Source of the DNA: Microscilla marina ATCC 23134
GTDB taxonomy: Bacteria > Bacteroidota > Bacteroidia > Cytophagales > Microscillaceae
Direction: 5' to 3'
Assembly (NCBI RefSeq): GCF_000169175.1
Contig: NZ_AAWS01000032.1
Location: 39,013 to 103,012 of the forward strand
DNA: 64,000 bases
Part shown: one piece after another, positions 17,882 to 26,953 of the stretch
Layout of the letters: each line of letters opens with the position of its first letter
Position numbering within the stretch: the first letter of the stretch is position 1
Notes under the pieces: generated by a model
Database searches by the model: none
Seen by the model: the letters and a program-made list of their open reading frames with translations, nothing else
What the model was told of the DNA's origin: nothing
Made by a program: the position numbers and the translations under genes

Positions 17882-19744
17882 ATGAACAATAAAACAATCC
17901 TACAAGTACTGGGGTGGCTGTTGTTGGTTACCTCGGTTGGGCTGGCACAGCAAAAAGTCGACTCAGTAGTAAAACTGGACTCTGTGGCGAAAACCAAAGA
18001 AGACTCGCTGATTCAGAAGAAAAAAGCGAAGGCCGACTCGGTAAAAAAGCGCATGGAAGTAGAAATTGATTCGCTTAAGCAAGTAGCCGACTCATTGAGC
18101 AAGGCAAGTATTAGTTCGGGCAACAAAGAGGAACGCAAGCGACTGAGTGCAAAGTCAGATTCGATCAAAGCTCTTGCCGACACGCTTACCAAAGAAGCAG
18201 ACTTGACTTACCTTAAGGCAAGCGCCCGCCCGGTGGTACTCGACAAAGATACCTTGTTTTATGTATACGAAAACCTGGGACCTTACTCTGCCGAAGACAG
18301 GGCAAGCAGCACCGAAGCACGCCTACGCGAACTGGTGGCAAGGTTTAACTATAACCCTGATTCGCTCAGGGTGGGCAAGAGCCAAACCACCTGGAACATT
18401 GTTTATGGCAGCAAAGTACTGTTTAGTGTATTGGCAAACGAAGCCAAACTTCAGAAGTTGAGCCAGCAGCAAGTAGCCGAGAACTACCTTAAGATTATCA
18501 AACCAAAAATCATTGTTTTTAGAAAAAAAAGCGCGGTACGCAAGTGGATTGCTGAAATAGGTTGGGTAATATTGATCTTGGTCATTGTGTACTTCTTGTA
18601 TCGTGCAATGAATGTGTTTTTTAAGTATGCCCTAAAGAAAACATACGACGCCAGAGAGAAATACTTCAATGGAATTACTATCAAAAACTATGAAGTACTT
18701 GCCCCACACCGACAACTACAGCTGGCATTTTTGGTAATAAAAACAGTACGTTTGGTTACACTACTCATTGTGCTGTACCTGGCCTTGCCCCTTATTTTTA
18801 GCATTTTTCCGGCTACCAAAGGCATTGCCAACACTTTGTTGAGCTATATACTCGACCCATTGCGTCGGGCAGTTACCAGTATTATTAACTACATTCCTCA
18901 CTTGTTCGAGATTATTGTCATTGTAATAGGTACCCGTTATTTGCTCAAAGCAATGCATTACTTTGCCGACGAGGTAGCTGCAGGTAAGTTGGTCATCAAT
19001 GGTTTTTATGCCGATTGGGCGGCTCCTACTTACAACATTGTGCGGGTGATTGTATATGGGTTTATGTTTGTGTTGGTGTTTCCTCACTTGCCAGGTTCCG
19101 ACTCGCCCATTTTCAAGGGAGTATCAGTGTTTTTTGGGGTGTTGTTTTCGCTGGGTTCATCTTCGGCCATCTCAAATATTGTGGCTGGGTTGGTCATCAC
19201 CTATATGCGCCCCTTCCAAAAACACGACCGGGTAAAAATTGGCGAAGTAGTAGGAGATGTAATAGAAAAAAGTTTATTGGTCACCCGTATCAAAACCGTG
19301 AAAAACGAAGAGATTACCATTCCTAACTCTAGTATTCTCAATGGGCACACCATCAACTTTACTTCGTCTAAACAATACCTTATTCATTCTACCATCACTA
19401 TTGGCTATGATGTACCCTGGCGACAAGTACACGCTTTGTTGATAGATGCAGCCGATAATACCAAATACATTGTGCAAGATCCTCCACCTTTTGTGTTGCA
19501 AACCAGTCTTGACGATTTTTATGTGAGCTATGAGGTAAATGCTTACATCAGTGATACCAGCAAAATACAAGAAGCACATTCTGCCATACATCAACACATT
19601 CAGGACAAGTTCAACGAAGCAGGTGTAGAGATACTGTCGCCACACTACCGCGCCGTGCGCGACGGTGGGCAACAAACCAACCCTGTCGAATATTTGCCCA
19701 AAGATTACCAGTCGCCTCCTATGAAGGTGAAACGGGTGGATTAG
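17882..19744 (+). CDS. MscS-family mechanosensitive ion channel with periplasmic coiled-coil extension
   Basis: 620 residues. A signal peptide (~6-22, ending GLAQQ) is followed by a Lys/Asp/Ser-rich region (~25-105) with heptad-like SVVKLDSVAK and EIDSLKQVADSL repeats, probably a coiled coil. Membrane helices lie near 221-243, 280-300, 320-345, 380-400 and 410-440. The last is the pore-lining helix, followed by the MscS signature SLGSSSAISNIVAGLVITYMRPF, then the beta domain (HDRVKIGEVVGDVIEKSLLVTRIKT, ITIPNSSILNGHTINFT) and a C-terminal alpha/beta domain. MscS channels open under hypo-osmotic membrane tension. Its 3' end overlaps the convergent M48 gene by 26 nt. Confidence 0.92.
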   Translation: MNNKTILQVLGWLLLVTSVGLAQQKVDSVVKLDSVAKTKEDSLIQKKKAKADSVKKRMEVEIDSLKQVADSLSKASISSGNKEERKRLSAKSDSIKALADTLTKEADLTYLKASARPVVLDKDTLFYVYENLGPYSAEDRASSTEARLRELVARFNYNPDSLRVGKSQTTWNIVYGSKVLFSVLANEAKLQKLSQQQVAENYLKIIKPKIIVFRKKSAVRKWIAEIGWVILILVIVYFLYRAMNVFFKYALKKTYDAREKYFNGITIKNYEVLAPHRQLQLAFLVIKTVRLVTLLIVLYLALPLIFSIFPATKGIANTLLSYILDPLRRAVTSIINYIPHLFEIIVIVIGTRYLLKAMHYFADEVAAGKLVINGFYADWAAPTYNIVRVIVYGFMFVLVFPHLPGSDSPIFKGVSVFFGVLFSLGSSSAISNIVAGLVITYMRPFQKHDRVKIGEVVGDVIEKSLLVTRIKTVKNEEITIPNSSILNGHTINFTSSKQYLIHSTITIGYDVPWRQVHALLIDAADNTKYIVQDPPPFVLQTSLDDFYVSYEVNAYISDTSKIQEAHSAIHQHIQDKFNEAGVEILSPHYRAVRDGGQQTNPVEYLPKDYQSPPMKVKRVD

Positions 19745-21062
19745 TATGCTTTTGGAGTTTTTTGGTCAAGCGTGCAATTATTTCACTTCTGGTGGTGGTT
19801 TGTTCTATAAACTCCAGCCTTCGTGTCAGGCTGGGGTGAGTTTTATAAAAAAACTCTTGCCAGGGGTGAATATTTACAGGAGTGAGGTTTCGCCCAGATA
19901 CTTTCTTTAAAAGGGTTCTTACTGCTTCTTTGTTGGTGGCTTGTACTGACAGGTGGTCTGCCTGATATTCTTGTTGGCGTACTTGGTGTTTTTCTATAAT
20001 GTTGGCTATAAACTTTACTTTGGAGGAAATCCACAGAAAAGCAATTAAATTGAGGACTGGGGCATTGCCTGTAAACCCTAAAGCTACTGACCAGGCTTCC
20101 ATAGTGTTTGAAAAGTGCAACCCAAAAATGAAGAAAAATAAAAAAAATAGAAATATATAATTACTAAACCTGATGGGTTCATTGAGGTGGGCAGCCTCAT
20201 GAGCGATAAGGGCAAATAACTCATTGTTGTCAAAGTCATTGTCTAAAAATCGACTGTCGATATAAAGGTTGTTGAGGTAGCAGTAGCCTGTAACGTTGTT
20301 TGACTTGCGTTGACTTTCAAAAAACTTTACCTGATTGATGGATAACTGTAAGGTTTGAGTGATAAAACGATAAATTTGTTCAAATTTTTCTGAATCACTT
20401 TCTAAATAGGCATTGATAGGACGCGCAGTTTTTTTCATGTAAATGAGGCTAGGTTTGTCTGCGTCCATAAAAAAAGTTTTGATGACTATGCTCGACATAT
20501 ACCGGTGAAATTGTTTTCTGATGATAAACAATACGATCAATAACACGAGCCAAGCATAAGACGGGAATTGGAAAAGTATGAAAAATACTATGAAAGACAG
20601 GACAACAACTAATAGGCCTATGATCCCAAATATTTGCAAATGTTTAAAAATCTGTTGTCGTATATTTAAGTCAGGTTGGTGCTTTTTGGTATATATAAGC
20701 GCTATATTTTTGGTCAACATCACTATAGCTGTTATAAACAAAGTATAGCATACAAAAAAAGCTACATTCTGTATAATTCCTTTACCCAAATGATCTCCTA
20801 AGAAGGCATACGCTTGTCCAAACCATCCAAAGGCAAGCGCATATATAGTGAATGATGTCAGAAGTATATTACGTGCAATATCTCCCCAGGTATTGATGTG
20901 GGCAATGTGTTGTGATGCTTGGTATTTTTTTTCCTCATAATAAGGTGCCAGGTTTTTAGGAATAGAAAAAGTGCGGTGTTGTTGTTGTAACAAGCTGAGT
21001 GTAACGCGCAGCAAGGCAAAGGTACCACTCAGTGTGATAAAGAATATTGTCCAGAATTGCAT
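19719..21062 (-). CDS. M48 family (Ste24/HtpX-like) membrane metalloprotease
   Basis: 447 residues with membrane helices near 3-24, 65-85, 98-117, 145-190 and 300-345. The zinc site HEAAH (~288-292, in LFALIAHEAAHLNEP) and the third ligand Glu in RQQEYQADHLS (~365) define peptidase family M48; the long hydrophobic pair between them is typical of Ste24-like enzymes, which cleave CAAX proteins in eukaryotes and serve membrane-protein quality control in bacteria. The preceding NNVTGYCYLNNLYI strand is also a family trait. Its start lies 6 nt inside the longest possible divergent frame of the next gene but well upstream of that gene's preferred start at 21111. Confidence 0.88.
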   Translation of the reverse strand: MQFWTIFFITLSGTFALLRVTLSLLQQQHRTFSIPKNLAPYYEEKKYQASQHIAHINTWGDIARNILLTSFTIYALAFGWFGQAYAFLGDHLGKGIIQNVAFFVCYTLFITAIVMLTKNIALIYTKKHQPDLNIRQQIFKHLQIFGIIGLLVVVLSFIVFFILFQFPSYAWLVLLIVLFIIRKQFHRYMSSIVIKTFFMDADKPSLIYMKKTARPINAYLESDSEKFEQIYRFITQTLQLSINQVKFFESQRKSNNVTGYCYLNNLYIDSRFLDNDFDNNELFALIAHEAAHLNEPIRFSNYIFLFFLFFFIFGLHFSNTMEAWSVALGFTGNAPVLNLIAFLWISSKVKFIANIIEKHQVRQQEYQADHLSVQATNKEAVRTLLKKVSGRNLTPVNIHPWQEFFYKTHPSLTRRLEFIEQTTTRSEIIARLTKKLQKHTNPPVSPS

Positions 21063-21110
21063 ATATATTGTTTGATTACTTATTTTGACTTTACTAAAAC
21101 TATTGGCTGG

Positions 21111-22361
21111 ATGAAATTTCTGAAGTGTAGTGTTTTGTACGTGTTTTTATTATGTTGGGTTACCCCTGGTACAACTGCCCAAACTCCCCCCAACCTAATA
21201 GAGCAACTCATGAAAGCCCGCCCTTACTGGTTTGGCAAAGTATTGAAAAACCCGGCAAAGTATGAAGTACAAATTTTGTATACGCAGATTAACCGTGACA
21301 AAAAAAACAAACCCATTTACCAGGATTTTAGCTATCGGCTCAAACCCGAAGCATATTTTAATCCGGCAAGTGTAGTAAAACTGCCCTTGTCGTTGCTTGC
21401 CCTTGAGAAAATGCATCAGACCAATTTACTGGGGGTAGATAAATTTACCCGAATGGGCACCAAAGCCAGTTATAAATGCCAGAAAAACGTACCTGGAAAC
21501 CTACCCAAAGATCAAAACTACCCTTGTTTGGCACGTTATGTAGAACAAATGATGTTGGTAAGCGACAACGACGCTTACAGTAGGGTGTTTGAATATTTGG
21601 GCTCGCAGTATATCCAACAACGCCTTGCCCAACGAGGTTACCTTGACATGCGCATTGTGCGGAGGTTTGACGATGAGTGCGACAGTGTGACCAATCGCCA
21701 CACCAACGCCGTGATCTTTTATAATGACCAACTCGAACCCATTCATTATCAGCCGGCCCGCTACGATCCTTCCCCATTTAGCTTTCCCTGGGGAACCCTC
21801 AAAAAGGGGAGGGGTTACTTAAAAAAAGGTTACTTGATACGCCGCCCTCTGGATGTGACTTATAGTAATTATGTGTCGCTCAAAGATGTACACCAAATAA
21901 TGAAAACAGTCATGTTTCCCGAAGCTGCGCCGCCTCCTTACAGGTTTGACCTGCACTGGAAAGATTATCGTTTTTTGCAAAAACGCTTGGGTAGTTATCC
22001 CCGTGAAGGCACCCTTGCTCGTTACCGTGCACCCAAGTATTTTGACACCCACAAAAAATACTTGTATTATGGACGCAAAAAGGTGAGAGTAAACCCAAAT
22101 ATTCGTATTTTCAATATTGTAGGATGGTGGGCTGGTTATTTGGTAGATTCAGCCTATATTGTAGACTTTAAAAATGGAGTAGAGTTTTTTTTGTCGGCGT
22201 TGATTTATACCAACGAAAACCAGGTATTTGATTATAAATTTGAGTATACCACCGTGGGTTTCCCGTTTTTAGCCCGCTTGGGGCAAACCATCTATCAGCA
22301 TGAGCTTAAGCGAGTGAAATCCCGCAAACCTACCCTCAACCAGTTTAAATACTGGCGATAA
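21111..22361 (+). CDS. Secreted serine hydrolase, class A beta-lactamase-like
   Basis: The start at 21111 (MKFLKCSVLYVFLL) gives a signal peptide cleaved near TTAQ; an ATG at 21057 would add 18 residues in front. About 416 residues. The SxxK catalytic motif is FNPASVVKLPLSLLALEK and the SDN motif is MLVSDNDAYSRVFEYLG, as in class A beta-lactamases and related serine hydrolases. A clear K(T/S)G box is not seen, and the region between SDN and the C-terminus is long, so true beta-lactamase activity is doubtful; a penicillin-recognising amidase or esterase is possible. It is divergent from the M48 gene. The MerR-like pair follows on the same strand 92 nt downstream. Confidence 0.82.
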   Translation: MKFLKCSVLYVFLLCWVTPGTTAQTPPNLIEQLMKARPYWFGKVLKNPAKYEVQILYTQINRDKKNKPIYQDFSYRLKPEAYFNPASVVKLPLSLLALEKMHQTNLLGVDKFTRMGTKASYKCQKNVPGNLPKDQNYPCLARYVEQMMLVSDNDAYSRVFEYLGSQYIQQRLAQRGYLDMRIVRRFDDECDSVTNRHTNAVIFYNDQLEPIHYQPARYDPSPFSFPWGTLKKGRGYLKKGYLIRRPLDVTYSNYVSLKDVHQIMKTVMFPEAAPPPYRFDLHWKDYRFLQKRLGSYPREGTLARYRAPKYFDTHKKYLYYGRKKVRVNPNIRIFNIVGWWAGYLVDSAYIVDFKNGVEFFLSALIYTNENQVFDYKFEYTTVGFPFLARLGQTIYQHELKRVKSRKPTLNQFKYWR

Positions 22362-22453
22362 GAAACGGTGAAAAATAAGTTTTGACTGTTTGGCAGGTGT
22401 GGCACATCAATTATTTGCAGGCAACAAAGTATATAAAACCAAATTTATTGTGT

Positions 22454-22807
22454 ATGGATCAATCTAATGAGATCAAGAAACAGTTTTTTAGTATTTCTGA
22501 GGTAGCCAAAATGTTTGGGGTCAATGCTTCACTCATCAGATTTTGGGAATCAGAGTTTAGCATTCTTAAACCCCAAAAAAACGCTAAAGGCGAAAGGCGT
22601 TTTGTGCAAAAAGACATAGAAGACCTCAAGCTGATTTATTACTTGGTAAAAACCAAAGGCTTTACTCTTGAAGGAGCCAAAGAGAGCATTCGTCAAAAGG
22701 CAGATGTAGCGGAGTTTCGTCAAAAAATGCAAGCACTGGAAAGCCTGAAAGAGATCAAGGTTTTTTTAGTAAACCTAAGAGATAGCCTCATCGACCAACC
22801 ACTGTAA
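22454..22807 (+). CDS. MerR-family transcriptional regulator
   Basis: 117 residues from the ATG at 22454. The N-terminus is a MerR winged helix: FFSISEVAKMFGVNASLIRFWESEF followed by the wing NAKGERRFVQKDIEDLKLIYYLVKTKGFTLEGAKESI, which matches the IRxWE and R-x-Y/F signatures. The C-terminus is a short coiled coil (QALESLKEIKVFLVNLRDSL) for dimerisation; no effector-binding domain or Cys metal site. It is 23 nt upstream of a second, shorter MerR-like gene. Similar small MerR proteins are widely conserved in Bacteroidota; the target promoter is unknown. Confidence 0.9.
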   Translation: MDQSNEIKKQFFSISEVAKMFGVNASLIRFWESEFSILKPQKNAKGERRFVQKDIEDLKLIYYLVKTKGFTLEGAKESIRQKADVAEFRQKMQALESLKEIKVFLVNLRDSLIDQPL

Positions 22808-22830
22808 CCACCAACTATAGCCGTTAATCA

Positions 22831-23160
22831 ATGATTCCGAAAGTTCCAGACATAGAAGATCGAACGTATACTTTGAACGAAGTAGCCCAACTAATGGAAG
22901 TAAGCGATTACCTTGTACGCTTTTGGTTGCTAGAGTGTAACCTTAAGGTGCAAGATACGGGCTATAAAACATTCACTGGCCACGAAGTAACCTATTTGAT
23001 GCAAATAAATAGGTTTAGTAAAGAAAATGGGGTAACGTTTGCCGTGGCAAAAAACGCGATAGACCAAGAAGTAGACCTGATTCAACAAAAAATAAGAGCG
23101 ACCGAAAAGCTTAAAAGCATTAAACAGTTTTTTGAAGCTTTACGCAATAACCTGAACTAA
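22831..23160 (+). CDS. Second MerR-like HTH protein
   Basis: 109 residues. The HTH reads YTLNEVAQLMEVSDYLVRFWLLECNL, the wing GYKTFTGHEVTYLMQINRFSKENGVTFAVAKNAI, and the coiled coil ATEKLKSIKQFFEALRNNL closely parallels that of the preceding gene, so the two look like an old tandem duplication and could form heterodimers (inference). The canonical Glu of RFWE is replaced (RFWLLE). The next gene starts 1 nt after the stop, indicating an operon of three. Confidence 0.85.
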   Translation: MIPKVPDIEDRTYTLNEVAQLMEVSDYLVRFWLLECNLKVQDTGYKTFTGHEVTYLMQINRFSKENGVTFAVAKNAIDQEVDLIQQKIRATEKLKSIKQFFEALRNNLN

Positions 23161-23161
23161 G

Positions 23162-23824
23162 ATGAAAACCTTATTTATTTTTTTAATATTACTTTTTCCT
23201 GGATTAGATCCACCTCCTGCTCCATCAGACACCTCCCGCCCCGAAGCCCAGGCTGAAACAGGCAGACATGTTTTGCAAAAAATAGAAAAACAAGCACGCA
23301 AGAAAATCCCACCCCCTGAATATAGAAATATACACAAGAAACCAGCCCTTCAGGTAAAAAGCCCTTACCAAACCAAAGACGAAGAAGATGTAGGCATTGC
23401 CATTGCCTTGCTTTTGTTGGCGGTGTTTGCCACCGGACTTTTATTGATGATTCGTTTTAATGTGGCTTTTTGGATTGCCGCTTTGGTTAACCTAGGTGTT
23501 CATCTTCTTTTGATGCTATGGGTGTTTTTGGGCATAGGAACCGAAAAAAATAAAAAGCCTGTGAAAGCAAGAAACTTGGCAGGAGCTTTAGGTGCGGCTG
23601 CAATCAATGTGGCCTCTGGGTGTGCTGGGGCGGTACTGGGATATGTGGTCGTAGGATTTTTAATTGTGATTCTTGGCATTACCACTTTGTTTTTGTATTT
23701 CGAAAGCTCCATTGCTTTTCTTATCATTGGAGGGCTTGCTTTGTTGGGAGGGCTGATTGCCTTATTTTCCCATTGGTTTACCAATGACAGTTCTACTACT
23801 ACCTCATCCAAAAAAGAAGAGTAG
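23162..23824 (+). CDS. Membrane protein of unknown function, in operon with the MerR pair
   Basis: 220 residues: an N-terminal signal-like helix (2-14), a Pro/Lys-rich extracytoplasmic stretch (~16-75), then hydrophobic segments near 78-96, 100-122, 140-185 and 187-205 with a Gly/Ala-rich third helix (AGALGAAAINVASGCAGAVL). The C-terminus is Ser/Thr then acidic-basic (SSKKEE). No family recognised. Start is fixed by tight coupling to the MerR-like gene (1 nt gap). Confidence 0.75.
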   Translation: MKTLFIFLILLFPGLDPPPAPSDTSRPEAQAETGRHVLQKIEKQARKKIPPPEYRNIHKKPALQVKSPYQTKDEEDVGIAIALLLLAVFATGLLLMIRFNVAFWIAALVNLGVHLLLMLWVFLGIGTEKNKKPVKARNLAGALGAAAINVASGCAGAVLGYVVVGFLIVILGITTLFLYFESSIAFLIIGGLALLGGLIALFSHWFTNDSSTTTSSKKEE

Positions 23825-23940
23825 TAGAAGCAGGAAAAAATTACCATAGCTATAGAGATGATTACCTTGTTAGGAACATATTTGCAAAAGCAAGAAATTG
23901 TTTGACGCGGTCTTATAATTCAAATGTTGCCAAGTTTGAT

Positions 23941-23969
23941 ACCTGCCAGACTTTTGAAATCTAGCAGGT
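23941..23969. terminator. Intergenic hairpin between convergent genes
   Basis: ACCTGCCAGA pairs with TCTAGCAGGT (one mismatch) around CTTTTGAAA. No T-tract follows on either strand, but the place between two gene ends fits a bidirectional terminator; the CCTGCCAG palindrome also resembles a dispersed intergenic repeat, with a half-site-like CCTGGCAGGTTT near 26800. Confidence 0.4.
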
Positions 23970-24022
23970 AGGACTTATTCGCTTAAAGTATATGATGAGA
24001 CAGCCTCAAATGGTGGTTTTTA

Positions 24023-24349
24023 CTACTGTTCGTCAGTTTGGTCGTTGTCAGTAAAACGCCACGAGATAGGGACAAGCCCAAGTTTTTCTATATCCTCTTT
24101 TGGGTGCGGCTTGGTTAACTGTGACTTGTCCTCAGGGTTATAATGTTCTACCATTATTTCACCTTTTTTTACTGGAAAGTGAGTGTGTAACAATGTAATG
24201 CCAAATTTATCCAATACATTGTACTTTTTCAGTACTTCCTTTATCTCTTTAAACAAAGCCTCATCCTCTTTCGTGTATTCTTTTACATCATCAATATAAG
24301 GGAGGTTTTTATAAGGTTTTGCCCAATCTTCATCTTTCATATTTTCCAT
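24023..24349 (-). CDS. Small cytoplasmic protein of unknown function
   Basis: 109 residues from the ATG at 24349 (MENMKDEDW). The longer frame to 24400 would run through a terminator hairpin, so the internal start is preferred. Highly charged with a helix (EDEALFKEIKEVLKKYNVLDKFGITLLHTHFPV), then GEIMVEHYNPEDKSQL and VPISWRF. No domain recognised. Confidence 0.65.
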   Translation of the reverse strand: MENMKDEDWAKPYKNLPYIDDVKEYTKEDEALFKEIKEVLKKYNVLDKFGITLLHTHFPVKKGEIMVEHYNPEDKSQLTKPHPKEDIEKLGLVPISWRFTDNDQTDEQ

Positions 24350-24371
24350 GGTCCATCTATCATTTATGAAC

Positions 24372-24406
24372 AAAAAACGGTGTGACTTACGAAAAGTCAC
24401 ACCGTT
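24372..24406 (-). terminator. Rho-independent terminator of the sigma/anti-sigma operon
   Basis: A perfect 13-bp stem (AACGGTGTGACTT with AAGTCACACCGTT) around a 5-nt loop, followed on the minus strand by TTTT; 20 nt after the stop at 24426. Confidence 0.88.
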
Positions 24407-24425
24407 AATTTATAAAAAATAATAA

Positions 24426-26087
24426 TTAATAACTCTTTTTTATTTTCATTTTTCTCTTTTGTATTTTTTGAGTTTTACCCAACGCCTTGCTTTGTTTACG
24501 GGTTTGCTTATCTACTTGCTTCAAAACCGCCTTCCAATCAATACCCTTGCGCTGATCACTCCTGATGCTTTGTAGGGCTTGCAGGAGGTTTTGAGTAAAT
24601 AAACCCGGGTAAGCTTTGCTGCCAGGTTTGTTGCTCAGTATAGTAATATCGCCAGAAGTACCCAAAAACAGCTTTTGATAAGCATTGTCAGCTTTAGGCT
24701 TTTCTATCGCCTTTATACCCTGGGTTTGCACTGGGCTTTGTCCAGTATTCTTATTTATTTCATCTAGCCGGGCGTAGTTGGCATAGTTTATTTGTTGATT
24801 GCCATTGTCTACCATTACTAGCTTGAGCGCGGCACTGCTGTGTATCAAAGCATTGTTCAGCCTATTGACGGCAGCATTTAGTTGTCCACTGTTTTTACCC
24901 AAATAATATACCCATACTACATCGTTGCTGTTCAACTGTTGAGAGCTTATAAGGCTTCCCCATTGTTGTGAAACAAATGCCTCAATACCCCTCTTTTTAG
25001 AGGTCAATTGCATGCCTGTTTGGGTTGCTACGTCTCGTCCTACCTTCATCAGGGTATAGTAATTTAGGTTAGCATCATCGGCAAATACCCACAGGTGTAA
25101 CTTGCCCGGTGCCCTGTATTTGATGGCAAGTTCCTGATTGTTAAAATCATTCTTAGCCACACTTCTGCCACGCATATAAGCATTTTGTGTACGTTTTTTG
25201 CGCTCGATTCCTTTTCTGTGTTTGCTTCTTTTTTTGGCAGACCTGACTGCATCAAATGATGACAGTTTATTCTTTTTGGCTATTTTATTGTACTGCTCCT
25301 TCTCCTCTTTGTTTACACTTTCTTTAGATACTCCCGTGGTCTTGATTGTCTCCCTTGACTTGTCATCTTTGGCTTTTGATGTGGTCTTTCTGGGTACCAA
25401 CCCTATAGTAGGCGGCGGTGGGGGAGGAGTCATCATTTCTTTGCTTTCTATATCTTCTTCTGTTACTACATTACCATCTGTTTTTATTTTTTCGGGAGAA
25501 TTTCCTCCTCCTTGATTTTTTTTCTTGCTCAATGCAATCACCCGATTCGTAAGTAAGTCGGTATTGCCCTTAAGGTCTAAATTTTTGTTGCTGGTTTCGG
25601 CAGCATTTTCATTTGATTTTTTGGCTGTAGTACTTTCAGTTTCAATGGTGGGTTTTTGCTCGACTTTAGGTGCCATATCTTTGCCAGTGGTAGCACCAAT
25701 TGCTTCATTTGAACTTTTGTCTTTGGTGTTATCCAACAAACGTGGAACGCTCAATACCATGAGCAATGCCACACAAGCAGCTACCGAAATGCCTATGACA
25801 TTGCGACGACGAGCTGCCAAAGCTACTGTTTTTGCTTCAGCATTGGCCAAAGTGCCCCGCAAAGCTTCTTCGCTTTCATTCATTAGGTTTTCGAGGTATG
25901 GGCGGTCTTTTTGTTCTTCTGTATAAAACCCCTTGATTCCCTCTACAGTCAGCTGAAGAGTTTCATCCTGCTGCATTTGCTGCTCAAACAAAGTCCTGTC
26001 CTCATCCGATAAGCGTCCATCGATATAGTCTAGTATAGTATCCTGGTCAAAGTAATCTATATGTTCGTTGCCTCCAATATCTTTCAT
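24426..26087 (-). CDS. Anti-sigma-like membrane protein fused to a degenerate caspase-like domain
   Basis: 553 residues. The N-terminus has the anti-sigma-type helical start DYIDGRLSDEDRTLFEQQMQQDETL (~20-44), then one membrane helix (~97-116, GISVAACVALLMVLSVP). A long Lys/Ser/Asn-rich linker with a PPPPPP tract and basic segments covers ~120-320. The C-terminal ~220 residues follow a caspase (C14) layout: LHLWVFADDAN, DVVWVYYLGKNSG at the place of the His loop, LKLVMVDNGNQQ at the place of the Cys loop, and the strand-turn DITILSNKPGSKAYPGLFTQNLLQAL near the end. Neither catalytic His nor Cys is present, so no protease activity is expected. Located 12 nt after the ECF sigma gene; probably a membrane-bound regulator of it. 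Confidence 0.7.
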   Translation of the reverse strand: MKDIGGNEHIDYFDQDTILDYIDGRLSDEDRTLFEQQMQQDETLQLTVEGIKGFYTEEQKDRPYLENLMNESEEALRGTLANAEAKTVALAARRRNVIGISVAACVALLMVLSVPRLLDNTKDKSSNEAIGATTGKDMAPKVEQKPTIETESTTAKKSNENAAETSNKNLDLKGNTDLLTNRVIALSKKKNQGGGNSPEKIKTDGNVVTEEDIESKEMMTPPPPPPTIGLVPRKTTSKAKDDKSRETIKTTGVSKESVNKEEKEQYNKIAKKNKLSSFDAVRSAKKRSKHRKGIERKKRTQNAYMRGRSVAKNDFNNQELAIKYRAPGKLHLWVFADDANLNYYTLMKVGRDVATQTGMQLTSKKRGIEAFVSQQWGSLISSQQLNSNDVVWVYYLGKNSGQLNAAVNRLNNALIHSSAALKLVMVDNGNQQINYANYARLDEINKNTGQSPVQTQGIKAIEKPKADNAYQKLFLGTSGDITILSNKPGSKAYPGLFTQNLLQALQSIRSDQRKGIDWKAVLKQVDKQTRKQSKALGKTQKIQKRKMKIKKSY

Positions 26088-26099
26088 GGTTCCACAGTG

Positions 26100-26657
26100 T
26101 TAGAAAATTTCTTTTTTAATATCCTTGATATTCTTTTTAGCGTCTCTCAGGTGCGTTTTTACAGTAGTTACCTTACTATTGTTCTTTTCTGCCATCTCTT
26201 TTTGAGAATAGCCCAATTGCTTCTGGTTTAATATCCTTAGTTGGGTGGGGCTCAATACTTTTTTGAGTCTGCCAAAAAACTCTTTTTTCTTAATATTATA
26301 AGCACCATCATTCACTGCCACATTTTTTTGTCCTTGCTTGTATTCTGCAAAAACCTCTTGCTCTCTTTTTGCCTTACTTATAGCGTTCAGGCTTAGTTTT
26401 TTGGTCATGTCTATCAACAGACCTTTAATGCTTTGCACCTGATAGTTTTCTTTACTTTTCTGGTGAATTTTTACAAAAACCTCTTGTAAAATATCCTGCG
26501 CTACATCTTCTTTTTTAGTCATGGCATAAGCAATACCGAATAACTGTACCCGGTAGCGTTCATGAATGTAAAAAAAGGCTTTTTCATCGCCCTGGCAGCA
26601 CCTTTGCCAGCACTCTTCATCCGACAAACCCTTGCCCTTATTTTTACTTACCGACAT
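26100..26657 (-). CDS. ECF-type RNA polymerase sigma factor
   Basis: 185 residues. Region 2 is visible as GDEKAFFYIHERYRVQLFGIAYAMTKKEDVAQDILQEVFVKIHQ (DILQEVFxK is the sigma2.2 core), and region 4 as LSPTQLRILNQKQLGYSQKEMAEKNNSKVTTVKTHLRDAKKNI with a helix-turn-helix (YSQKEMAEKN ... VTTVKTHL). Between them the linker is longer and more basic than usual. It recognises promoters of its own regulon, unknown here. Upstream partner of the anti-sigma-like gene (12 nt gap) on one transcript ending at 24372. Confidence 0.9.
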   Translation of the reverse strand: MSVSKNKGKGLSDEECWQRCCQGDEKAFFYIHERYRVQLFGIAYAMTKKEDVAQDILQEVFVKIHQKSKENYQVQSIKGLLIDMTKKLSLNAISKAKREQEVFAEYKQGQKNVAVNDGAYNIKKKEFFGRLKKVLSPTQLRILNQKQLGYSQKEMAEKNNSKVTTVKTHLRDAKKNIKDIKKEIF

Positions 26658-26710
26658 AATAAATTAATTAGAATTAAACCTTGGCATTGTACTCATAAAG
26701 ACAGCCTAAA

Positions 26711-26749
26711 TAAAAAAAAGGAGTAGAACTGTGTGAAAAAAACTACTCC
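26711..26749 (-). terminator. Putative terminator-like hairpin
   Basis: GGAGTAG pairs with CTACTCC around a 16-nt loop; on the minus strand eight T follow. The nearest upstream minus-strand gene ends at 27302, some 550 nt away, so its role is uncertain. Confidence 0.4.
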
Positions 26750-26953
26750 CTGTTGTTACATCTTATAGTGTAGGTGTTTAATAAAGTAGCGTGTTTAATA
26801 CCTGGCAGGTTTCAAAAAACTGTTGGTTATAGGTAGAAAAACCTGATTTTCCTTGATTTAGAGGTTTTAAAACACTTGATACAAATATTAAATCTCAACT
26901 TACCATACTCTACATAAGATACTTACATCAAAAAAATAATAAAGAAATTTGCT

